This document shows, in pieces, positions 1-11,435 of a stretch of 64,000 nt of DNA (the stretch's first letter is position 1; each line of letters starts with the position of its first letter). A program made the translations under genes and the position numbers. The notes under the pieces are model-generated. The model made no database searches. It was not told the origin of the DNA and was given only the letters and a program-made list of their open reading frames with translations. Source of the stretch: Owenia fusiformis (Eukaryota; Annelida; Polychaeta; Sabellida; Oweniidae); contig CAIIXF020000005.1 in assembly GCA_903813345.2 (NCBI GenBank), forward strand, positions 7,817,375-7,881,374, read 5' to 3'.

Positions 1-296
1 AATGTTGCATTTGGGGGTATGTTTGCCTCTTCTCTTGAGATAATATCCAATGTTATTGTTGATGTGGGCGAGAGACGCCCTGTACAACGTGTACCCAGGT
101 AGCCACATAATTGTACCACCTGATCAGGTCCTGTGATTTTATATTCCGTACCTCTGTAACCGTCTCTTGTCACGTCAGCCAACAACTGGAGGTTAACGTT
201 CGTAGTCAACACTGCAAATGGTCCGAGCGATTCCATCTTCGGTATGGCAATGACATGTAGCCTGTCCCCCTCGATAAAGTATCCTCTGGTCTTGCT
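1..296 (-). CDS. Partial internal exon of an unidentified minus-strand gene
   Basis: Read on the minus strand, one frame stays open from about position 302 to the left edge; the first in-frame stop upstream is at 312-314. It is richer in G+C than the flanking DNA and the peptide (about 98 residues) looks like a folded extracellular domain: segments GYFIEGDRLHVIAIP, LLADVTRDGYRGTEYKI and VQLCGYLGTRC can be read, with two cysteines. The DGYRGTEYKI segment is faintly CUB-like, but I do not recognise the family. The splice acceptor is weak: AG just before 296 or 294 is possible. The rest of the gene lies outside the window to the left. An old transposon-derived frame is an alternative. Confidence 0.45.
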
Positions 297-1118
297 CTCA
301 GTCGTTAATCTTTACAGTTATGTTCACTAAACAAGACTTTGTATAAATTGCAAGTGCCCTACCATGGGATAATTCAACTTATTTCGTCACTTTCTTAGTT
401 CGTCTATTTAGGATAATCCATACGTTATCTGTTAACGTATTTAACTATAGGTCTAAAATTGAGATTTCAGTCGTATCTGTGTATACGTAGTATTGTGTTT
501 ACATATGATATCGACGATCTTAACATGTAGTTTGGTTTATGTGCGATCATAATTTTTTTTAAGTGAAACTGAGGTTAACATGATTTTGAAAGGCCAATAC
601 AACTACACATTACAATTCAAAACCTGTCTAAATTCAACTCTGTTTATAGGACCTGTTAACTTTAAAATGACATCAGGCGATCCCTAGAAATATATTTTCA
701 AAGAAGAGAATGAGACTGTTGAAAGTTGTATAGCGCTTGGGAGCAGGAAGAATGAGTGTTGGTCAAATATATGGAATATTGGGCATTTAGTCTTCACTAT
801 GAGAATTATAAATTTTAATTGCATCAAAGTTTGCAAGGGTGATTCTTCTAACATCTCCACAGTGTAATCCAGGAAACCTTTATATATTAGTCTGAAGAAT
901 ACGCTCTTTTACCAGAATATTCTCCAAGATTTCAGTGGATTCTGATGGATTAGTTCCTGGGAAATGAAAAATGTTATTAATTACAAAAGTGTTTAGTTTA
1001 TTTTTCCTGGCTGGTCTATGAAAAAATGTTTCAAATATCTCAATTAAAATTTGAGACTCTGGGGGTACTCAGGTACTGAAAACGAGGAAATCAATGCTCA
1101 ATTGCAATATTCAATATT
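297..1118. other. Non-coding stretch, nothing recognised
   Basis: AT-rich sequence with stops in all frames. It is probably intron or upstream DNA of the minus-strand gene whose exon lies at 1-296. No repeat or RNA gene was recognised. Confidence 0.4.
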
Positions 1119-1971
1119 TACACTCCCCTCCATAAGTTTGGCAACCTTAGCTCCCCCATTGACCTTTGTGTTAAAGCCTCTTTACCTTTGAATTTTTATT
1201 TACTTAACCTGCGATAAAAATACTTATACTATTGATGGAAACGTAATTTGACTTTATTTCCAACACCTCCAAATTTCCTCGATTTTTTTCCTCAATTACA
1301 ATTAGTCGAAAATTGATGATAAATTTTTTAAAATCGACATTCCCATGTTAACCAATGGGAAATGGTAGGTTTGCCGCAAGTCATATGACAGAATATCCAT
1401 CCATCCGAGTCCTTGCAAAAATACGAGTTAGGCAGGCAATTGAATTTTCTACCTTTATTTAACAAAATAGTGATATGTTTCTTCAGGTTCAACAAAGTTA
1501 TAGGGCTTTAAAGTCAAAATTGTTTTTCAAAAAAACTCTCCCATTGAAATAACACAGGAGGCGAAAAATTATTTTCAACTTTGAAGCGCTATAACTTTAG
1601 TATTCATGAAATAAACTAAACACTTAGGGTACATACAAGTTAGACAATTCAATTTTCTTTGTAAAAATATATTTTGCTGAAAAGATATCCTGATTTCTGA
1701 TTTGCCCCGAACCCTCCATTTCCCATTGGATTACATGGGAATGACGATTTTCAAAAATTCATCAAATCTATCATCAATTTCCGACATATTGTTATTGAGG
1801 AAAAAAATTAAGAAAATTTGGAGGTATTGGAAATAAAGTCAAGTTACGTTTCCATCAATATTATAAGTTATTTAATCGCCGGTTAAGTAAATAAAAATTC
1901 AAACGTAAAGAGGCTTTAACACGTAGTTCAATGGGGGAGCTAACGTTGCCAAACTTATGGAGGGGAGTGTA
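1119..1971. mobile_element. Fold-back element, CACTCCCCTCC family, copy 1
   Basis: The ends are inverted copies: CACTCCCCTCCATAAGTTTG at the left and its complement at 1950-1969 at the right, each followed outward by TA, as expected of a Tc1/mariner-type TA duplication. Inverted similarity continues for several hundred bases into the element, so the whole unit could fold into a long hairpin. There is no coding capacity, so it is a non-autonomous (MITE-like) copy. A second diverged member lies at 12382-13271. The superfamily is inferred only from the TA flanks. Confidence 0.75.
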
Positions 1972-2640
1972 TGAGCAACGATGTACTATCTATACGGGAT
2001 ATATATTGGACAGAAAGAGGGGGTAACTTGCTCCCCATAAGATCCTACATAAAAATGTTTCACTTATTGTGATTCACTAGACACCAATATAAGAAGTTAT
2101 TCGATTAATCATCATCTCACTTCATGACATTGACGAACCATTGCATCTCATTGTCATGATAACAGTATTCAGTCTTATATTAATAGAGAAACACAAACAT
2201 GTGATGAGTACCCGGGATGAGTATCACCGGGCGGAATGATCGTCTCAATGATCGCCCTTACAGTTTGAGAGGGTGGGTAGGGGTTATAACGCCATCGGAC
2301 GATGCACTTTGCTTTCGTTCTAATTTATTATCGAGGTATCAGTAATTTTCAATGATAGAATTATCTTGAAATATCAATCACTACAGATCACACTGCATCC
2401 TAGTGACGACAAAGCCACGTCTGTTATTCCCCGGCTGTTATTATAGAGAGATAACTTTATCTTGAGGAATCGTGCCCAGTGGATAGTTTTTGTGATTAAA
2501 ATGTGTCAATTTGACGTATGTTTGTTTGATTATTGACGTATGTTTGTATCTGTTACGAGAATTTTCGCACTCGAATATAACTTTGAATGGAACTGCATGG
2601 TTTCTTTTGCTAGCCCATATGGAGAGCACACTGGCGGATT
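1972..2640. other. Non-coding stretch with a GC-richer patch
   Basis: No gene is seen. A GC-richer patch at 2210-2310 has short inverted segments (GAGTACCCGGGATGAGTATC and a GATCGTC / GATCGCC pair) and could be regulatory, but nothing specific can be assigned. Confidence 0.3.
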
Positions 2641-2905
2641 AGGGGGGGGGGGGGGGGCCCAGGGGCCCGGCCCCCCCCTTGGGTGGGCCCAGAAAAAAAA
2701 AATTGGGCCCAAAAAAATTTTTGTTTGGCAAAAAAAATTTTGGGCCAAACAAGGCCTTCAGGCCCTAAAAAGTGGGCCTTTTTGGTCATTACTGGGCCTT
2801 TTAAGGCCTTATTTGTTTCAGGCCAAATTTTGAAGAAAATGGGCCTCAAAATTTCAAAATTTGGGCCCACTTTTGGATTTTAGGGGCCCAAAATTTTGGT
2901 ATTGG
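2641..2905. repeat. Low-complexity GGGCC / AAAATTT block region
   Basis: A run of 16 G opens a 260-bp tract made almost only of homopolymer blocks: GGGCC-type blocks alternate with AAAA and TTTT blocks, for example GGGCCCAAAAAAATTTTT. Several frames are open by composition alone and give Gly/Pro/Lys/Phe-rich peptides on both strands; I treat these as spurious. Origin unknown, possibly expansion of a repeat tail. Confidence 0.65.
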
Positions 2906-3299
2906 GTAAAGTCTAGCTATAAGCCCTTGTGACTTGTAGCGTGTACTGTACGTTCGGTTTATTGCTGAGAAATAAAAGTACGAACTTTCATTGGGACTCT
3001 GATCGTTCGTATAAGTGGGTACTTTTATTAAAACGAGGCTCGCCGGATGTTGCAGAAAATTTTTTGATATTTTTTCACTATTTTTGTTTTTACATGTTTT
3101 ATTAAAATAATGCATCAAAAGTGATCATCAAATTGCGTCACAAAAAAGTAAGATTAATGGTGAGTTGATTTGTGTTTTTGTTTGTTTGTTTGTTTGGTCT
3201 ATATTACACTCGGAAGAAGTGAAAATATTGTCACTCGTAATTTTGTGAGTGAGTGAAAATAATTTCTGAAAAAATAAATCATAAGATTGTGATTCTCAG

Positions 3300-3555
3300 C
3301 ATGGACGTCAAGTAAGTTTCTGGCGAAAGCCGGAGCATAGATTATTTAGAGGACTGGAAACAAGAATGACCTACCTTTTTATTACTTAGTTTACACAAAG
3401 CTATCTCCTGAGAGATACCAACTAGATGAACAACTGAGTCAATAGTGATAAATAGGCCAAAACGAATTGGCAGAATTGAAATAGACTGCCATCTTGTTTC
3501 CAGTCCTCTTAAATAATCTATGCTCCAGTTTTCACCAGGAACGTACTTGACGTCC
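3300..3555. mobile_element. 256-bp MITE with 11-bp target duplication
   Basis: Arms of about 65 bp at 3300-3371 and 3490-3555 are inverted copies (left GGACGTCAAGTAAG, right CTTGACGTCC, plus a shared block around CATAGATTATTTAGAGGACT). The element is flanked by the direct repeat GTGATTCTCAG at 3289-3299 and 3556-3566. No coding capacity. Family unknown; an 11-bp duplication is long for a cut-and-paste MITE. Confidence 0.75.
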
Positions 3556-3566
3556 GTGATTCTCAG

Positions 3567-4664
3567 TAAATAGATGAACATAGGAATTGAGTACGACTGA
3601 AAGAGGACCTATAGTGGTGATACAAAATAATAGATAAGTCGTATAATTGGCATATTTTCTTGAATTTTAACATTTAATGTCCCAAACTCCCACAAACTGC
3701 AGAAAAGTACACACCATAAATCATATTTACCAAAATGAGTGTCTCCAAGGCTTCATACCAGCATATGCATAATGCATTTGTCACAAGTTTGGGCTGAAAT
3801 TTTGCTAAAATGAAGTAAGGGTAGTAGTCTCTGCCAGGTTTGTTTATTGTGGTTAGCTTTTATGGTAAGTGCTCAGAAGCAAATAATTCATGTGCGCAAA
3901 ATAATCTAATAATCTGATTAATTTAAACTTTGCTGCACATGCGCACAATGTGAGCCATGGTTTTTTCTAGTGTGTTTCGTTTCATGGAGTTTGTATTTCA
4001 GTGTAACTTCTGCCAAAATGGTGGACCAATGACAGAATTAACAGGTAAAATCACTTCGAAATTTTAAGAGAACTTTTCACCTATAATAGCAAAACTTTTG
4101 TTTTATTTGTGCATTCTATCTACCAGATAAGAGTCTCTGGTAGCACTGTGTTTAGTTTGAAAACGTACCCTTTATTAATTTATATCAGCACTGAACTCAT
4201 AGAATTGAATTCCCTGGTGTACAGTTATGGTAACCAAAACCCTAATTTCCTGATTTTGATAAATCATGTTTTGAGAAACAATAAAAGGTCAGAGTGAGGC
4301 AAATTAGAATATGGTGTCAAATTACTAAAGAAGATGATTTTGAACTGTGAAGTGCAGATATGACCAAAAGGTCGAGTGACATTTTACATTTCGGTCCAAG
4401 CTTAGTATGAATATGAACAAAGATATATTCATTTTCTTCCAAGGCTGTGTCTCAGTCTCTGCAGGCTAGTGTAGATCTATGGTGAATTCATCTCCTGCCT
4501 TTAGTCAAAGCCACCTAGAGATAAAAATAGCCAGGATTCAGCCTCCAAACCCAGTCCACCTTGTAGGGCAGTTTTAAAAATAATATGTTATATTAGAGTT
4601 AAATCCATTTTAATGGAATCAAGACTTTATAGTTTGCTGTTGCATTCTTCTCTTTTTGTTTTAG
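3567..4664. other. Upstream region of the zinc-finger gene
   Basis: No coding exon is seen. The acceptor TTTTGTTTTAG ends at 4664, 22 bp before the zinc-finger ATG, so the start codon lies in a second exon and at least one non-coding first exon is expected in this stretch. Confidence 0.45.
3925..4044 (+). promoter_or_regulatory. Candidate promoter / untranslated first exon of the zinc-finger gene
   Basis: The tract holds an NRF-1-like CATGCGCAC at about 3940, a YY1-like AAAATGGTGG at about 4016, CCAAT in GGACCAATGA, and a possible splice donor CAG|GTAAAA at 4044/4045. YY1-like sites near the start site are common in TATA-less housekeeping promoters. The link to the acceptor at 4664 is inferred. 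Confidence 0.3.
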
Positions 4665-4686
4665 AGTAAGTGATTTATACAACAAA

Positions 4687-7600
4687 ATGGCAAGTACATC
4701 AGCATCAGATAAATTTTCAAGGAGGAGATGCGTAAAGAAAAATGCTAAATATTTCAGCGATCAGTTTGTCAATAGTTCTGAGACTTTGATAAGGACCAAT
4801 GATAACTCAAGTGCTCCTGAACAAATCAAAACAGTTGAAATCAAATCTGATATTAAATCAAGGGGCAATAAAAGGAAGTCTGATGGAAGGAGGAAAACAA
4901 CAAACAAGCGACAGAAACAAGAAGAAAATAGGGGAAAACAAGAAGATAAAAGACAAAAACAAGAAGATGGTAGGGAAAAACAAGAGGATAATAGAGAAAT
5001 AAGTGTTCAACATAAAGTGACAGAAACATCAAATAAGGATGGTGATGTTGCTGTTAAAAAAGATAAAGTAAATGATGTTGCGAAACAAAATTCTGTGGAA
5101 GAGAAAGATCTTGCCGATTTTGGTCATGATAATGGACAAAAATCTGATGTCAAAGTAAAAGATAGAAACAAAGAAATTTCAGTGAGTGGTGATAATGTGT
5201 CAAATCTAGAACCTATTGAAGGCAGTAAAAGTGACAATACTCACATTAAAACTAATGATCCTGATAATACAGAAGAAAACAATTTGGATGATAAGAACAG
5301 CAGAGACAATAAACGAACATTTGCTGCCAACCTTGATCTCATGTCAACTAGCTCTATTTCTCCATTGTTGCCAGAGAGGAAATCCAAGATGAAGGATGCA
5401 AAGTTTTCTGAAAGAGCTCTAAATATGGTAGAAGACACTTGGGGAACTTCTAACCCTTTTGGTATGCATATTTCGTTATTAATGACACAGTCATGCCCGT
5501 TAGACAATTAATCATTAATGTTAGTAACTTATTGACATGTTCTCCGATCATATTGACAATCACATCAATATCGGTAACTTAATTCTGATTTTATTATTGA
5601 TCATATTGACAATGACATCAATGTTAGTAACTTGATTCTTAATTTTTCAGATGAGTTAACAGTTGGTTTCTGTATATTTTGTAAGACCAAGCTAGACCAG
5701 GCATATTGCAAGCAACACATAATAGAAGAGCAGAACAAGCTTCTAGTTCATGAGGCTCAGGAGGGGAAATCAATGTTCAGGTAAAACCCATTTGAATTAT
5801 AATGTATATAAAATCTTATTGTTTAGGTTTCTGTGTGTTGTAAGTATGATAAATGTAGTTGAAGAAATCAGTGATGTATTATTTTTATTTATTAATTAAT
5901 TAATTCATTAATCTGTAATTACTGATTACTAATTACTAATTAAGTTAATTGTATTTTTAGCCCCTCCCCACCAGGGTTAAAGGTAGAACTTCACTGTTGA
6001 TCGACTTTTTTCTACAATGCAGATTTTCTTGAAAAAAATCTAGGTGAAAGATAACACTAATGTACAACAAAGTATGTGAAAATTGGAAAGGTTGACTATA
6101 TGGTTATTTCTTGAAAAAAAATTGAATTTAACATTGCTTTCAATAGGAATTGTTTATTTTAAAAAATTAAACAATGCAGATTTTAAATTTTTTTGATTAT
6201 TCTATAGGAAAACAAACAAATTTTTTATGCAAATTCACCGTCTGGATCTTGAGAAAAAAACTAGCTTTGAATTTGTGAATCAGTGGGGAAATTTTTTTTA
6301 TTCCATCCTACAAGTATCTATAAGTACTTAAATTGCTAAATAAAGGTAATGATAGATAAAAACTAAGAATAAAAATTATTGCAACCGCTGCAATTTGAAT
6401 CAACTAACTCCCATATATGGGCCTGACTGCAGATGCGTGTACTGACTGCATAATGGACGGTGAAGTTCTACCTTAATACATTACATTCAAGTCCTACATG
6501 CAATTGTATGTTTTTACATAATTGAATGGTATCTCCCCTTGTCCCTATGTCTGTACTTGATATATCCTGCATATATTTGCATTTCTTACACGTAACAGAT
6601 GCTGTAAAGATGGATGTGAGGTGATGAGCTCATCACGAAAGGAACTGAACATACATGTATCCAAATGTCAACCTTGTAGTGAAATTGACAACCAACTGAA
6701 GAACTTATCTAATAAGCGCTATAAGTGCAGGGAATGTGGCTATAGCTGCAGTGCCAGAAGCACTGTACTACAACATACTGTCAAGCATACTGGTATGTAT
6801 GAGCTCAAATTCCTGGTACAGATATTTTACATATAGGTTTTTTACCAATTGAAATATACAGAGTCCGATTTTGAACAAATCATTTCAGCTTTCTATTTCA
6901 AGTTTATTTGCACAATTGATAAAAATATATGTCATTATGACAAACTGGAAAGTGATTTTAAGAATATTTTTTGAAACTGATGCTCATCATGAAATGTTTT
7001 ATCGTGACATCACAGACTTTGTTCCCGGAAGTCGAGACCCGATGACTCAATATGAAACAAGTTCTCATGTATATAACGTGGGCTTGATTTCATGTTTATA
7101 TATATCAATTGTGAGGTTTGTAACTTGATATTAGTAGAAGCTTTTTCGTCCTGACAATCCGCAAAAATATGATTTGAAGGTTGGGAAATTTGATTCAATC
7201 AACGGACCAATGAAAATTTGTCCCTCTTGAAGTGATGCATTGCGGGAGATATTTATGTCAATGACCATGTTTTCATCTATCGCGTATCAGTCTATTGTAC
7301 AGGTATCCTATTTTATATGTTCACAATTATGTCTACAAGTTTTGACAAAATATCCTGTAATATTTCAGAATTACATGTTTGTAGGTATATAGCTGGTATC
7401 TATGATTTAACTTGATTTTACTTTCAGGAGAAAGACCCTTTCAGTGTTCAAAGTGTCTATTAAGGTGGAAGTTCATAGCTCAATGTCTAGCCCATGAGCG
7501 AACTCATAAAGGGGAAAAGATATTCAAATGTACAAAATGTGACAAAGCATTTTATACTAGAGATGAACTTGAAGTACATACCTCTGAACATACTGGTAAG

Positions 7601-10600
7601 CATTTGTTTGGACTTTGTGTTTGTAATTGTCATTTGGACTTTCTTTTTGTAATTGCCATTTAGTGTTTGGCAAGAGTATTGTAACAAATGGTCACACTTT
7701 TGAAATTCCAACCAGCTTTCACAATTTCCATTTTACCATGTGAATCCCCTGTCTCAAATTATTTGTATATATAGGGTGTCCTGAAAGTATGCCCCCCCCC
7801 CCCCCCCCTAGTCAGACATACACCAATGTCCCCATAGTATGTGTCATATATCATTTTAAATCTCATCCAAAGTTACATTGATTTGCCAAGTATCATCGTT
7901 CAATTTACAAATGGGAAAAAGTTACAGGCATTTCAAAACTTAGTGTTTGGCCAAAATTAAAGTTAAAATCAGTATCCTCGAAACACAGCTAACCTGAATG
8001 TGACCAAAAATATGGGTGATATCATTAAAGAGAGGATGGATATTGAGTTGTAAAATGAGGTCGGTAACAGGGTAAGGGCAGATACTCCAAGGAAACTCTT
8101 CTAAAATGTCTTAAAAAGGTTTTATGAGGATTATTAATGCCACACCCCTATTTGCAGTGTATTTAAGGTCATATCTGGAAAGAATTGCTACTGTTAACAT
8201 GGCCTAGTGAGACGCGGCGACTATTAATTTTGTGTAAAACTAAACTTTAATTTTGGTAAAACAGTACATTTTGAAATATATGTAACTTTTTCCCATTTGA
8301 GAGTTGAACCATGATACTTGGCAAATCAATGTAACTTTGGACAATCTTTAAAATGAAATATGATACATACTATGGGGACATTGTTGTATGTCCGCCTAGG
8401 GGGGGGGGCCCATACTTTTGGGACACCCTGTATAATAGCCATAGAAGAGATAAATCACAGAGAGAGTAAAACTTGTGAAAGTGGAGGATGTCTCTGGTTT
8501 TCCAATTTAAGTGTTCAAATAGATTAATTACCCACAAAAAGACTTGTATAAATAATACTGGATCAAGAAACAATTGCTTTTATTTCCCAGGGATTCTACC
8601 ATTCCAATGTAGTATTTGTAAGAAGGGGTTCTCCTTAAAGAAGAGGGCAGCTCGTCACTACAAGACCATACATGATACCAGCCAAGTATATAACTGCAAG
8701 GATTGTGACCTTACATTCAACAGTTACAACGAATTCATGAAACATAAAAACAGTCATAATGGTAGGTTTACACGTGGGTGTCATGCCATTTTTTGAAATT
8801 ATGTTATATTTTGAAAGTCCAAGATCATAATTCTAACAAGTAGCCTAGATACAATATTTTACATTTTTTTCATTTCTGTAAAAGATCTCAGAATGAGAAC
8901 TCTGTCCCTAGTTCAGAAAAATGTTGGAATTATTTGATATTTTTGAAGGCAAAAATTTTATAACAACCTTTGATTATATAAAAATCTATGGCAGACATAT
9001 CACAAACTATTCAATTTCACATGAACTCCTTTTTCAGGAAAACTCAAATGTGATATGTGCGATGCTGTGTTTTCAAGCAAAGGCACTTTACGTCGACACG
9101 AAACAACAATTCATCAAACTGATAATAAGCAGAGGTACAGTTGTAAAATCTGCTTACTTAACTTCACCCAGAGAGCAAGCTTGCTGCGTCACGAAAGAAT
9201 CTATGCTAAAAGGTCCCTAAAGAGTCATGTTGCTTCAGGAAATATGGCAAGTATTTTAATTTCAAATTGTAAACTAAATATTTACTTTCTGTGGTATTAT
9301 AGATGGCGTTGTCAGTTACATATTTATTATCACATTTACTTAAACAATTGATTTTTGTTCAGACTTTAGTCTGATTCCATTATAAAATATAACATTTTGA
9401 AGGAATGGTAAATGAATAGAAATCATTGAATCAGTGACTGACAAAGAACTCTGAAGACATTTTGGACTTTTTCATCTAACAAATAGTAATAGGATTGTGA
9501 AATGTGTAGTTTGTGATTTATTTGATTCATTTGATATAATTCTCCACCAACGCACACAACTGTCTTTGTAAGATAATATGGATTGCATTCTCAAAATTCA
9601 TTTCGTTCGTTGCGTACCTTCACTACCTCTCTGACAATGTTAAAATAGTTCTAAAATTCCCGGGGCACGATCTTAGAAAGCTTCGGAAATTAGTACAATC
9701 TGTAATACTTTATCAACAACGCCGAAACTTTGATATAACATAAATTATAACGTTTACAAATGATTTTACCATCGAAATTGGAAATCTACGTTGTATTTGA
9801 TGTGTTTTTAGGTAAAAATCTCCGCGGAGCAACAAATTGTAAAATGTCAAGATCGATAATCACTGGGATCAACATTACTACACGTTTTCAAGATGGGGGT
9901 GTCAAAATTTTCTGAAAACGCTTCAAATAATATTATGTTAATTTCTGGCGAGTTCACCAATATCATAACTTGTTATCTAGTAACAAGATAGAGAAATATG
10001 TAAGAAATTCAATTTTATCGATTAAAACATCACATCGACATGTGGTATTCGTTTATTAGACGATGAAAATTACGAATATGGGGATGACGTCACTTCAAAA
10101 CGAACTGCATAGCAACGGTGTTAATAAACAATTTCTGATCGGAAGTCCCTTGCAAATTCCTAAGTTTTCATTTTTAACAGTTTGTTACGAATTACTTAAT
10201 ATTTTTCTTATGAATGAATTCTTACTACATAAGAAATAAATATTCCATAAAATATAACGAATAAAATCAGTAGCAAACGCAAAGAAATATTTTTTTTGAA
10301 ACAGGTCAAAATATTTAGAAGGGTAAATTTCGCGGGAATTTAAAGATCTGCATGAGGTAAGCACAGAAGGTACGGATGGCACTGGACGAAAGGCTCGGAG
10401 ACTGTATGGATTGCATATGCATATGAATCTTGAAAATGTCATGTTGCATTTCAATATTTCAACTTATTTTACCATTACAGATTTTCACTGTTTACTCATC
10501 AGCCGCATAGTTTTAAATGTTATGTGTTCATTACATATATCTTCAGGTCAAGAATTTAGAGAAGAGATCTATTAATATTAAGACCAAACCTCTGTTCTCA

Positions 10601-11413
10601 CAACTACAGACTATACCAAAGTTATTTCCTTCCCACAGAACAAACTTTCAACCAATAACAAAGAAGATAATCAACGTCATGGAACCAAACCTGAACACAG
10701 TCTGTTTATCGTTACAAGGTCCAGCTAATGATGATGTTGAAAATGTCATGATTAAAATTGGGAAGAAAAGCGAGGATGGATTGCAGTATGTTTTTCTCGT
10801 GTTTCCAGATAACACATCAATGGATATCCAGCATTTATTCACTGATATGCTTGAGAAGCAGCCTGAATTGCTACAGATGCTTGAAACTCCTACTACTTTC
10901 AATCAGGACTCTGAGTCATATGCGACGATACTTATCAAACGGCCTCCTAAACCTGATAATGAAAAGGCTAAAGGCGATCATGAACCTGTTGATCAGATAA
11001 ATCCACATGCTGAGACAAAAGGAAACACCATTGAGTTATGTGGAGAGAAGGGTAATGTCAAAGGTGCACTTGTTAATAAATTGATTTCACAAATAGACAC
11101 GAGAGGAAGCCTTGAACAGTCGGTGTCTGAGTTAAGCGGAGATTCTACACAGCACATTGTTGCACAAACCACAATTGTAGCACATAGTGAAGCTGCAGCA
11201 CAACATGCTGTACCTCAATACACAGCTGCAGCACAGCATGTTGTAACACAATACACAGCTCCACCACAAAGTGAAGTTGCAGCACAACATGCTGTAACAC
11301 AATACACAGCTGCAGCACATAGTGAAGCTGCATCAGAACAATTACAAAGGGATTTTCAAGAGAAATATGCCAATTTGATAAGTGTGATGGATTCATCAGG
11401 CTTTTTAGAATAA
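4687..11413 (+). CDS. C2H2 zinc-finger protein, 837 aa, seven exons
   Basis: Exons: 4687-5461, 5651-5780, 6599-6792, 7428-7595, 8591-8761, 9038-9246, 10547-11413; phases join without conflict. Likely a nuclear DNA-binding regulator. Residues 1-258 are Lys/Glu/Gln-rich, with a basic stretch (KRKSDGRRK) and KQED repeats that may form a coiled coil. Residues 266-281 hold C-x2-C-x8-C-x2-H, followed by a C2HC-type C-x3-C-x12-H-x3-C. Seven C2H2 fingers follow (one in exon 3, two each in exons 4-6), joined by HTGE-, HKGE- and related linkers; exons 4 and 5 are symmetric phase-1 modules. In the last finger the final His is Tyr. Exon 7 encodes 288 residues of a C-terminal region I do not recognise, with QYTAA-type repeats near the end. 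The start is the first ATG after the acceptor at 4664. Intron 6 appears to be GC-AG. No orthologue is assigned. Confidence 0.85.
5981..6472. mobile_element. 492-bp MITE with TTAA duplication, in zinc-finger intron 2
   Basis: Terminal inverted repeats AGGTAGAACTTCAC (left) and GTGAAGTTCTACC (right) are flanked directly by TTAA at 5977-5980 and 6473-6476. TTAA duplications are typical of piggyBac and Kolobok superfamilies; which one applies cannot be told. The interior is AT-rich and non-coding. Confidence 0.7.
7770..8432. mobile_element. Fold-back Tc1/mariner-type MITE in zinc-finger intron 4
   Basis: The ends GGGTGTCC and GGACACCC lie inside TA dinucleotides, and inverted similarity extends over 200 bp from each end (for example GATTTGCCAAGTATCAT and its complement). 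Terminal GGGTGTCCC sequences are common in Tc1/mariner relatives. Each arm carries a homopolymer run (16 C at left, 9 G at right). Non-coding. Confidence 0.75.
9247..10546 (+). other. Probable GC-AG intron of the zinc-finger gene
   Basis: The donor is ATG|GCAAGT and the acceptor ATATCTTCAG. Phase arithmetic requires the GC donor if this acceptor is used: exon 6 then ends at a codon boundary and joins the frame of the last exon. The GT four bases downstream (9251) would need another acceptor, such as AATTTAG ending at 10559, which has a poorer pyrimidine tract. A palindromic TGACGTCA (CRE-like) occurs near 10085. No gene is seen inside the intron. Confidence 0.6.
11150..11335 (+). repeat. In-frame QYTAA/QHAV repeats in the last zinc-finger exon
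   Basis: Imperfect in-frame repetition of units such as AAQHAVTQYTAA and AAQHVVTQYTAP, interleaved with HSEAA, occupies about 60 residues near the C terminus. Units vary in length, which suggests slippage. The opposite strand is open over the same span because of composition only. Confidence 0.7.
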
Positions 11414-11435
11414 CTTTTTGATGTTGATATGGTGA

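Noticed and set aside
2530-2883. Overlapping 66-97-codon frames on both strands
   Set aside because: Caused by GGGCC/AAAATTT block composition, not coding.
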